From contig JAPZLL010000030.1 in the NCBI GenBank assembly GCA_036250225.1, positions 248,001-312,000 of the forward strand: 64,000 bases of DNA. Reading direction: 5' to 3'. The stretch is from Cercophora sp. LCS_1 (taxonomy: Eukaryota > Ascomycota > Sordariomycetes > Sordariales > Lasiosphaeriaceae). Under the pieces are notes generated by a model. It was not told the DNA's origin, ran no database searches, and saw only the letters and a list, made by a program, of their open reading frames with translations. Numbering within the stretch: position 1 is the first letter of the stretch; every line of letters begins with the position of its first letter. The position numbers and the translations under genes were made by a program. Below, piece after piece: positions 55,049 through 64,000 of this stretch.

Positions 55049-57099
55049 ATGGACGGCAACTTTGAGCCCTCCGACCCCTACAACGGGCACAGCAATAATG
55101 CTTACAACCAGCATTCGCAAAGCAGCAATATGAATGCCATGGGCATGGGCTACTCCTCCAACATGGCTCCTCCCAGCTTTCAGCAATCGCACTCCTCTCT
55201 TCAGGTGCCTCGCTACCCCAACAACCCTATCAACTCATACCATTCCTATGCCCACGATGATACTTGTGTCGAGCAATGCGCCGGCGTCGGTCTCTTCTAT
55301 GGTTCCCAGCAGTTCAACCATCGAGGCCCCCAGCCGGGCCTGCCCGACCTGATGACGGGTGGTCGCGGTGTCACCAGCGCGCACACCCAGGCCGACCTCT
55401 TCCAGTTTCATTTGCACCAGATGCCAGCAAGCGCTTCTCACTTCAACTCCTCCCAGATTCGTCCCAACATGAGTCTCTCTCAGGAGCCTTTTCAGCAGAA
55501 CCCCTATCAGATATATGATTCCTGGCCTGAGCACTCCGAGGCCGACCACAGTACCCAAGCCTGCGAGGATGACTGCGATTCTGAGAGCTGCTGCGACAAG
55601 GAGTGTACCATGACGGGCAAGTGCAGCAACATAGGCTGCGACACCGCCGATGCTTGTACCGACCAGAACTGCCCCGACGCTCCTCTCGCGCCTGAGGTCG
55701 TTGTCGGCGCAGCCGCCCTGCTGGAGATCACCCAACAGCCCGACCAACCCAACACGTTCGACATGGCTGGTCTGGACTTTTCATTCAACGGTCAATCAAA
55801 CTATGACGTCTGGAATCAAGTGATGAATCCTGTCGCTAGTCACCTCATGGTTGCTCACAAGGATCCGGACTCATCCACATGTATGAGACCCTGTCTTCTC
55901 GACGACCCCCGCAACTTTCCAAGCTGCCCCATGCCCCTACCCAACAACAACAACAACGCCGGCCAATTTGGCAACCAGTACGGCTCCTCGAACTCGTTCG
56001 CGCATTATGACCACCAGGTCGTCAAGTGCGGTGCCGAGCTCCACGACCCACAGACGTATCTCGAGCACTTCAACCAGGAACATAGGCAATTCTTTGCGGC
56101 GAGTGCTCAGAACACGCTCAGCAACGGAAACCATGGCATGTTGCAGAACTATCCAATGTGGTCATCTATGGAGCCCTCGTCGTCATCGCCAGATACAGCT
56201 ATTGGTAGTCCCGAGTCTGGCATGACGGAAAACACTCCATCCCCTCTGACCCCTATGTCCAATAGTATGGAGATGCCGGACATCAAGGAAGACGGTGTAT
56301 CCGAGGACCACCACCTGTCACTTGGCTCCGACAACGAAGCACACATCCATCGCTGCCTGTGGCGCGATGAGGGCCAGACCCGGATCTGTGGCGTCATCTG
56401 TCAAACTCCTGAGGCTCTGTTTGCCCATGCTGCCACCTCCCACATCAAGGTTGCGAAGAAGGGCGACCAGGGTTTCCGCTGTGGTTGGGACGACTGCCCC
56501 CGTAGTGAGGTTGGCGCAGCAGGCTTCCCACAGAGAAGCAAGATCGAGAGACACATGCAGACCCATATTGAGTGTAAGTTGACACTATTCCCATCCCTGG
56601 CTTAGGTAGCCAAAGCTGACCCTTTATCCAGACAAGCCCCATGTTTGCCACCTTTGCAAGAAGGGATTCTCGGCCAAGCAGGCTTTGAACCAGCACATGT
56701 TCATCCACACCAACCAAAAGCCCCTCACGTGCGAGATCTGCCGCAAAGAGTTTCGATACCCCAGTGCTCTGAGTAGGTTCAAGCATGACGACTGGTAGAT
56801 GAAGTCATCGCTAACAAAAATTTGCAGCTATGCATCAACGAGTTCACACAGGAGAGAAGCCTCTCAGCTGCCCGATCTGCGGCAAGAGTTTCAGCGAGTC
56901 GTCGAACCTCTCCAAGCACAAGCGCACCCACGAGGTCAGAGGGCGCTTCAACTGCACGGTGCGCGGTTGTGACCGCAACTTCCACCGTCAGGACCAGTTG
57001 CGGCGTCACCTGAAGACGCACCAGCGGCCGAGTGACGCCGGCCAAGCGGATGTTGGTTCGGGCCTGGAGGTCACACTCGACCAGCAGCTCCACGTTTAA
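55049..57099 (+). CDS. C2H2 zinc-finger transcription factor, Zap1/ZafA-like
   Basis: Three exons (55049-56573, 56632-56772, 56828-57099) give 645 aa. The N-terminal 165 residues are Asn/Gln/Ser-rich. At about 171-209 lies a dense cysteine cluster (ACEDDCDSESCCDKECTMTG and following), suited to metal binding. A further Cys/His element is CGAELHDPQTYLEHFNQEH. From about 432 come two atypical fingers (HRCLWRDEGQTRICGVIC and FRCGWDDCPRSEVG), then four regular C2H2 fingers linked by TGEKP-like spacers (CHLCKKGFSAKQALNQHMFI, CEICRKEF, CPICGKSF, CTVRGCDRNF). This layout of a cysteine-rich activation region plus a C-terminal finger array resembles the zinc-sensing factors Zap1 and ZafA. The exact orthology is inference; another C2H2 regulator is possible. 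Confidence 0.75.
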
Positions 57100-57951
57100 A
57101 CGTGGAGCCAGTCCCAACCCGGGGACTTTAATCACCGGGGCCCAGTTCATTTTCCGCATCAGTTGATTTTGCACGGCCGGCGCGCAGGGACACGTATTTT
57201 TCTTGTCCTTGGGTGCTGGTCGTGCCTTCGCAGTGCTTAGCTTGGGGGCGCATTTGGGTCTTTGTCTGGCGTTCAGGAGCGAAAAAAGGTTAACAGGCCT
57301 TGGTTGTATCAAAGGCATGGCGTTTCGGCGGTTGTTCTTCCAGCGCATGATATCAGTTTTGATATTGGTGTTTTGGGACGAAAGGATGACGATGGAGCCA
57401 TCTGTACGACTTATACCACATTCCGTTTTGATGTCTAGGTTCTAGATGGGAGACGAAAGGTTGACGACATCTGGGGAAAAGTAGCAGGAATGTGCCAGCG
57501 ACAATCTTGTCGAGGAAGGGTTCTCTGGCAAGGATGAAGAGAATATTCCAGCGGAAGTTTCGGGAGCAAGCCCGGACCAAAGCAAGGAAACATCTCGGAC
57601 AAAGGCCATCGAGATGTCCTCAGACAAAATAAGGAACAGGAAACATCTCAAGCGAAAGCACCAGCACGCGACAACTCTATCCATAGCAAAGATCCGACAA
57701 AAGTCCGGTAGCCTCAAGCTCCGGACGAAAGACTCCATTGAGAGTTTCGGACGAAAGCCATTGAAACTGGCGAGTTTCTGGCATCCAATGTCTAGATAGA
57801 AAGCTAAGTAGTTAGTAATCTAGCTTCGTAAAGTACGAACACCACCGTGTTTCATGTTGTGGTCTGTGTGATTGTGAATCCCACCAAAGCCCGCCCAAGC
57901 CGTTGCTCAACACCAAGATCATACTTGCACGCACCAAAATAGCTATCGACC
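57100..57951. other. Intergenic with imperfect GGACGAAAG-like repeats
   Basis: 852 nt downstream of the zinc-finger gene. Between about 57375 and 57757 a motif near GGACGAAAG recurs around nine times at irregular spacing, and AGGAAACATCTC occurs twice (near 57585 and 57637). No convincing gene is seen. Confidence 0.5.
57375..57757 (+). repeat. Degenerate short-motif repeat cluster
   Basis: Copies include GGGACGAAAG (about 57375), AGACGAAAGG (57451), CGGACCAAAG (about 57573), CGGACAAAGG (about 57597), CCGGACGAAAG (57721) and CGGACGAAAG (57748). Spacing varies, so this is not a microsatellite. It may be the eroded remains of a tandem repeat or a clustered binding motif. Confidence 0.4.
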
Positions 57952-58947
57952 ATGTCTAATCTCCCAACTCCCCTCCTCCGTCTTAAAAGCCTTACGTCGG
58001 CCTCTCTTCCCCCTCCCGGTGCATCTCACAATGACCTCATACCCCTCCTCACCTCGCTCCTCCACGAAGCCATCCCAATCGCAGACTCCATCTCTCCCAA
58101 ATCCGAAACCAATACACCTACCCAATGGAAACAAAAGGGCACAAAATCATATCCGGCCTCCGCCGCCAAAGTCTGCCTGTCGCAGAGAACTCTTCCCACG
58201 GGCGACACCTGGGCCTGTCGACACAGTGTGCACGATGACGCCGCCATCACCGGGACGGCGGGCTGGGCGGAATTTGTCGAGACGTTCAAGACAAGCCATG
58301 TGGAAAGCGAAGTGGACTTTATGCCAAGCGTGATATCGGCGGATGTGTTGACGACGTGGGATTGTGATGGAATCGTAAGCCCTTTTTTTTTTTTTTTTTT
58401 TTTAATCTGTCTCTCTCATGAATAAAAAGAATGAAAGAAGGCTAACGAGACCCAGCAAATCCAAGACCCCAGCTCATCTACAACGTGCGCCAACTTTACG
58501 CTCTGCACAGCTTCAATGCGGCACAACATTGGTCGACCAATCTTGCAAGACCGAGTGTTTCCCATTCTTCAAATGACATGTTCGGTCGTTCCTCTCTCGT
58601 CTTCGCCCTCCCCGCCCTCCCCGCCAACACCACCTCACTCCTCACCCACACCATTCACCGAATTCCTGATCACAACCCTAACAATCGCCGACCACCCTAT
58701 CCCCTCCCCATCCCAGTCCCAGTCCCAGTCCCAACCCAAGCAAGACTACACCACGGCGTCCTACACCAGCGTCGAACGAATCCGCAAAACGCCAACCTCC
58801 CAGATCGAATGGCTCATGGCGACCGCATCCGACGCAGGAGGCCTATTGCCACTGTGGGTGCAGACAAGGGCCGTACCGGGACAAATCGCAAAGGATGTAC
58901 CGCTTTTTCTGCGTTGGATAGCTCAGAGGAGAGAGGAGAAGAAATAG
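57952..58947 (+). CDS. DUF3074 (START-like fold) protein
   Basis: Two exons (57952-58374 and 58456-58947) give 304 aa. Conserved elements include SYPASAAKVCLSQRTLPTGD, the WAEFVETFKTSHVESEVDFM region, RHNIGRPILQDRVFPILQMT and, near the end, ASYTSVERIRKTPTSQIEWL followed by MATASDAGGLLPLWVQTRAV. These match the fungal DUF3074 family, thought to have a START-like lipid-binding fold; the biological role is unknown. The 81-nt intron holds an uninterrupted T run of roughly 24 nt (58379-58402). The coding part has a Ser-Gln repeat (SQSQSQSQ) from four TCCCAG copies near 58710-58735. The last residues are basic. Confidence 0.82.
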
Positions 58948-59423
58948 CACTTTTGTATCTCATTGACGTATGCGTGCGATTAAGTTGTATTCCACAATTT
59001 CCATAGCGGAGGACGATGTAGGAGAAGCCCTTTCCGGTGATCGAACTGTAACGATGTGCCCGAGCTATAGGATGGGGTGTAGGCTTCGAGATATATCCAA
59101 GGTCACCGAGACGAAGAAAGACCTGAAATACCTACGAGTAGCCTCAGCGATGTCCACTTCACGCCGTCAAGGTCCAACAATGGTGGCGTCAAGGGCGGGT
59201 AAATAGAGGAGATTCAGGGGCTGGCCTTGGCAGCCCACTGCCGATGGTTCAACCACTACAGATTCCCCGAAAACTAACTCATTATAGCAGTCAGCATTAA
59301 GTTGGGTCAAGTTAGCGCTGCTTACTATCGTCGCAGCTCACAAGTTACATCTTCTGCTGCTCAATACCACTCAAGCTAGTCATACTCGAAGAGCTCCCTA
59401 TCAAAGTTTCCAACGGCGGATTT
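58948..59423. other. Convergent 3' spacer
   Basis: 476 nt between the convergent stops of the DUF3074 gene and DPP III. No gene is recognised. Confidence 0.5.
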
Positions 59424-62277
59424 CTACCATGCCTCTCGATCCGCAAAGCTCTCGATAATACCCTCCGGTGTAGGGTCGTACTCCTTGATACTCACATCAC
59501 CCGTCGACTCGTCCAGGTATGTGTTTGCCTGAACAAAGACCTTCCTGGGTTGTTTGTTTTTGAGCACGACGCTGCGGACCTTGCTCCCCCAGTACTCAAG
59601 ACCAACACCCGACATCCTGTTGAAAAACTTGGTGCCCTCATCGACATCCGCCGTACTCTTGTAGATGTGAATCTTCTGCAGGAAGTCGCCGACAGCTATG
59701 GTAACGTCAGCATGCTTATCGGCTCAAAGTTGCGGTCAACATACCTTTTCTTCCACTGGTCAGAATCTTGGACCGATCGAGACGAATAGTAAGATCTGAG
59801 AGGTCCTCATTCTTGTATTCCAGCTTGCAGAAGTCATCCTCGGCCTCCAAGAAAGACTAAATCGACAAATCAGTACCTGCTATTCCTTTCAAGACAGCCC
59901 ACGATGACGCACCTTGAGGATGGCGAATCTGGCTTGGCAATGAGGCTGGCCCCACTTCTGACTCTTGGGGTCCCAGAACTCAACAGAGCAAAGACCTGCC
60001 CTTGCCATGCTAAGGTAAGAAGCGTACAGAACGTCGCCAGCCTCGCCATCGATGTCAACGGAGCCGTCACCAAAGCCGAAGATCTTCAGAGCCTGGAACT
60101 CGCAGCTCAAGTGCATAGCCACCAGCTCAGCTCGACATTCCTGCACTTCGTCAGCACTGACAGGACGATAGAAAATCATTTACTCACCTCGTATGCGCCA
60201 GCGAGTCCACCAAAGACAGAGCCCCATGTCTGACCTGGCCTGTACCAGGTTGTGACGGGCTTGTTGGTCAACGGGCTGATGGGTGGGTTCTCACGATCAA
60301 AGTTGTAAACTCCAGGGGATGTCTCCTGGAGAAGCTTGCCACAGCCATGGCCTGGTAGACGTCAATACCAAGAACGGCCTGTATTTTGGTGCCACTTACC
60401 GGTAAGTTCGTGAAGACCAACCTGCACCTCGAATGCCGCATCGCGATACTTCTTGTAAATCTCCAAGTCTTCATCCGCAATGAAGGGAATCTTCTCATTA
60501 GGTGCCTTGGCGCTCAAAACATTGCCTTGACCTGTATTAGAGGGCCGGCGCACCAGAAAGTAGGAAGGACTCACCCAAGCTCACGTTCTTGAAACCCTCT
60601 TGTTGGCGAATGTCGTCGTAGTTGGGGATGTTGATACCGGCCGGAATGCCGGATCCTGAACGACCATCAGCATTGAAAGCGGCTCAAAGAGGCTCAGGCC
60701 AAAGGGCACAGGGTAGAAATATGATGTCATACCACAGAATGTCAAGACTTCCAATGAGGTGAAATCAGGGGACAGGAATTTGTCTTTCTCGAAATCCTTG
60801 GACCACGGCAACAAGGGGATGAGAGAGGGGGCATTCCGGACAAGCTCTCCGAAAGCGCGAGTTCTCTCCACTACAGAACGTGTATTAGCTTCAATTCGGT
60901 GTCATCAAACAACAATGCTCGTCTCGGGGCTTACGGTTGACAACTGTACCCATGTTAGCATTCACATGCCGCCAAGATCGGGCCATCTGCCGACATGCAG
61001 CAGCGGGAGCTACTCACCTGCAGCAAAACCCTCCCACTCGCCACGGATGCCGGCTGGGTCGCGGTACGTCTCGATAAAGCCAATATTGCACTCGACCATG
61101 GGTCCTTGATCCCTGATCCAGTATCTCTGACTATCCTTGAAGGCCAAAATTGAGCCCTCCTCGAACGACTTCGCATACGCAGTGTGCATATTCTCTTGCG
61201 TCTCATTCTCCGCGTTCGCGGCTGCCTTCTTGATGTTTTCTGTGATCTCCTCCATCTGAGACGCATAATCGCCGTACACCAATCGAATCTTCTTGCCATT
61301 CAGGGTGCCGTCCTCGCTGACTATGAACTCGATCTCCTTTCCAATATCACCACCATCGCTGGGAACGCTTGTCTTAGCAGAGGCAATGAGAACCTCGAAG
61401 ACTCCATCTTCGGTCTTGCGGAGTCTGGTGTTCTCGGGGAGGAGCCCCTTGTCTGCTGCCCATTTTGCGACGGCGTTGATTTCGTCTTTGGTGATGCTCG
61501 GGGAATCGGGGTAGTAAGTGGTCAAGTGACCCTCGTCCGTGAAGCCAAGATGAAGGAGGCCCTGCTTGTCAGTCGAGAAGATGGCACCATTAGTTGCCTT
61601 GTAGTGCTTCTCGGCCTCCGGAGAGGTTGATGCCAGGGCGGCAAAGGTAGCTTCGGGGCAGCGAGGGATGAACTTGGAATCACCAAAGCTCTTGTAGTTG
61701 CCAGCATTGCCGAGGAACTGGGCAGCGTAGTGGAGGAAATCGTTGACGCCGGCCTCTTCGACGCCGGCCTTCTCAGCAAGAGCTTTCCAGTTGCCACCAG
61801 AGGCCTTGTGGAGGGCAATGATAAAGTCGTAGATTGACTCCGCCTCGGGCGAGGTCTGACGGAGCACAATGCGGTTGCCCGAAAACGAGGCCCTTGATAC
61901 GTTTGTCAGCCCGTCTTCTCTACGCACACAGGCATCGTGGCAGGGTTACAACGGCCGAGGAAAAGCAAGTGCATGTTCTAGCGAGGAAAACCCCCTTACC
62001 GGCTGATGAAATGTGCGTAGCGCTTTTGCTTGGGCGTCAGAGCTTCAAAGTGCTTCCCGATCTCCAGCCTAACAACGGCCGGCGGGGCATCGGCATAATA
62101 CTGGGCAAGTTCCTGGGCGTCCATGGTGTGTAGACCGCGAAACTGTTGTGTGTAGAAAGGAAACTGTCGGGATGCAGGTCTAAGACGCGGTGATGAGACA
62201 GCAACAGATGTCAATATTAACCTTGGAAGTTGTGGTCTGAGTGGAAGCACTCGGCGTATTGTAGCAGAAACAACCAT
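59424..62277 (-). CDS. DPP3: Dipeptidyl peptidase III (M49 metallopeptidase)
   Basis: This zinc exopeptidase removes dipeptides from the N-terminus of short peptides. Ten exons: 62277 (or 62124)-62000, 61892-61018, 60943-60935, 60870-60733, 60655-60575, 60525-60400, 60351-60188, 60140-59913, 59856-59745 and 59695-59424. From ATG 62124 the protein has 709 aa, the usual length. The zinc motif HELTGH (about 447-452) spans the exon 6/7 junction, and EECRAE (about 506-511) supplies the further zinc ligand. YRDPAGIRGEWEGFAA, FEKDKFLSPDFTSLEVLTF and GSGIPAGINIPNYDDIR are all family hallmarks. An in-frame upstream ATG at 62277 adds 51 Arg/Ser-rich residues resembling a mitochondrial presequence. Exon 3 is only 9 nt (VVN part of the sequence). 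Confidence 0.93.
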
Positions 62278-64000
62278 CGCAACGGCACCACAAGCCTCAC
62301 CAGCTGCCTGATTCAGCGGGACAACGCGGGGTCGTTCAACTCTTCGCTTCACTGGCTGGCGCCATTTCGCGTGGCATTTTGCCCGCCAAGACCCTTGCCA
62401 TTGGCCGCCTGTCCGATTAGGAAGGCGGGGAGCAGCTACATCTGCCCGGCAGCTTTCAGCCTGGCCCGGAGCTGCCTTTTCAGGGACCTGACCGCAGCCT
62501 CGCCTGTCAGCTCCGACCCACGACTAATGTTGAAACGGGAGCGGGGGTGTGGGAGCTGCCCTGCCCGGGTTGCACAGGTTCAAGTACTCCAGCGAGACCG
62601 CCCTGTTGCTCAATGCGGCCGTTTAATGTTTTACCGCTTCCGATTATCCTGCTCTCCCGCGACTGCCGCTCGTCATTGCAAGGCGACACGCAGCTCTCCT
62701 TGCTGCTCCGAAATGCAGTCATCGTCAAGAGGCGGGGCGATGATTCGCCCGGCCCGTGCCCATGCCCTCCATTCCCCATCGAGGAATGGAGGGGGCAGCA
62801 GGGAAGCTATCACCTCAACTTGGCGACACAAGTGCCAGTGACGAGGGGCAGTTTCAAGATGCCTCCCGTTGGAACGAGAACTCATGCATGGAAGCTCAGA
62901 AGAATATACCTGGAAATGACTTCAAGGTACAATTTCGGCCTGCTTGCGATAGCTGTTACGATAAGAGTCTCAGGGAGCCAATAACTGTCGCTGATCACGC
63001 TGCGATGTCGGCGATTCAGCTTTCGGAAGCGCCTCTTGAGGTGTCAAGTTCACCTCGTGCCGAAGGGACATATGCGGCTACCGCTCGGTAGCTATCGACA
63101 CTGGGGAGTTGCTGGGATAAATCACACCGGATTCCATGGGCCCTGTCGCTCGATGGACCCAAAACCATGCAGGCATATCAGAAACCAGCGGATGTGTGTT
63201 ATGGTGAATCGGAAGACCAGCCATCGCGCATGGGTTTGACGCCTTGGGCCGACATCGCAGATAAACAAGCGGCCTGGCGGTGGGAAGATGACGAGCGCTC
63301 AAGGAGAAATGATTCAGCGGGCCGCTGCCTGCGCGAGCAAATGGCCGCCTTGAACAACGGCAGGAATAGAAACGCCAAACTAGAGCACGAACTTGCTACG
63401 AAGGTACCCAATGTACAGTACCCAATGAATCGCCGTGATGCTGGTGCTGTGCTTCGCCTCCTGAGGGGCGGCAGATTGTCCGTCTGCTAGTTTGATATTA
63501 GGCAAATTGCCTAGCAGTCTTCCCAAGTGGGAGCGTAAACCAACCGTTTCTGTCTAAAAAATCCGCTGGTATCGATCGGATTCGTGAGACGTCATCTCGT
63601 AATGACGGGTGTGATCGGCCAGGGACAGGCATGCTACCGCTTGCGCAGTAGCTCGAAGGGTACTGTCAAGCCAGGCCATCCGCTGTGGGTTGGACTGGAG
63701 CATGCAACACGGGAAACAATTGCAACCGCCTAAAGGTCACCTTCACTCCACTAAAGTCCGTGTGTGGTAGGGGTTGAAGGCCTCGTGACTCTCACCGTTT
63801 AAATTGTTGTCGAGCATCTTATTCCACGTTGCCCACCGCCAGACTCAGTCGACCAGTCGAGGCACCATGGCGACAGCCACCGCTCTGAGACGGGACTAGA
63901 GAGGACAGACCGGTGAATGGGAGTGCGAGCCTTTTTTTCTTGTCCAGCCCAGCCCACGGGATCGCCCTGGTGTTACGCCGACAAGGTAGCGTGGGAGAAT
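62278..64000. other. Intergenic to window end, no gene recognised
   Basis: 1.7 kb with only short overlapping frames. A plus-strand frame at 63167-63490 has a charged, protein-like composition but no family features or splice context. The first few hundred nt should contain the DPP III promoter. Confidence 0.45.

Noticed and set aside
58456..58560. A frame reading LIYNVRQLYALHSFNAAQHW in the DUF3074 gene that suggests a frameshift
   Set aside because: The intron border at 58374/58456 puts the other frame in phase, and that frame carries RHNIGRPILQDRVFPILQMT and stays open to the end, so no frameshift is needed.
60525..60540. Acceptor ACAG at about 60531 for DPP III exon 6
   Set aside because: It adds two residues (GQ) and breaks the conserved NVSLGNVL; the AAG acceptor at 60526 restores it.
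63167..63490. Plus-strand 107-codon frame near the right edge
   Set aside because: Charged composition but no motif, splice context or family resemblance; not enough to call a gene.

Overview
The window is nuclear DNA from a filamentous ascomycete, most likely a Sordariomycete. Most genes carry short introns (about 40-110 nt) with GTRNGT-type donors, CTRAC branch points and YAG acceptors. The proteins are conserved fungal housekeeping proteins separated by 0.2-2 kb spacers. I worked out exon borders by hand by requiring reading-frame continuity and family conservation. I see no transposon, CRISPR array, rRNA gene, convincing tRNA or secondary-metabolite cluster, and nothing that suggests horizontal transfer.

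Layout, left to right. 1-3.4 kb: largely empty, with one small coiled-coil gene (minus). 3.4-7.1 kb: divergent pair NPL4 (minus; Cdc48/p97 ubiquitin cofactor) and SEC66 (plus; ER translocation). 7.4-22 kb: a run of minus-strand genes, namely a small hypothetical protein, ORC3 (replication origin recognition), a PWWP chromatin protein and the intronless BRR2 (spliceosomal U5 helicase). 22.6-25.6 kb: a coiled-coil protein converging on RFC2 (clamp loader). 26.6-28.4 kb: an eight-exon ubiquitin-conjugating enzyme with two UBC folds. 29-32 kb: two low-complexity hypothetical proteins.

33.2-35 kb: a DUF2417-type multi-pass membrane protein with an alpha/beta hydrolase-like C-terminus, in which one splice donor appears mutated. 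36.8-40.5 kb: LRG1-type LIM/RhoGAP. 41.4-42.6 kb: ERG26 (ergosterol synthesis). 43-47.1 kb: a doubtful two-part gene, a small orphan and a disordered protein with conserved ends. 47.5-48.5 kb: a mitochondrial HMG-box protein. 49.1-52.8 kb: PRP5 (spliceosomal DEAD-box ATPase). 53.2-53.9 kb: a small, probably myristoylated/palmitoylated protein. 55-57.1 kb: a C2H2 zinc-finger factor resembling Zap1/ZafA. 58-58.9 kb: a DUF3074 protein. 59.4-62.3 kb: dipeptidyl peptidase III. The last 1.7 kb shows no gene.

The genes do not form one pathway. Recurring themes are genome replication (ORC3, RFC2), splicing (BRR2, PRP5), ubiquitin handling (NPL4, tandem E2) and membrane/cell-wall homeostasis (SEC66, ERG26, LRG1). 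I found no single new multi-gene system. The points most worth checking are the tandem E2, the GG splice donor in the DUF2417 gene, the two in-frame starts of DPP III (cytosolic versus mitochondrial), the two stop-free 3n introns of PRP5, and very small exons of 9 and 12 nt.
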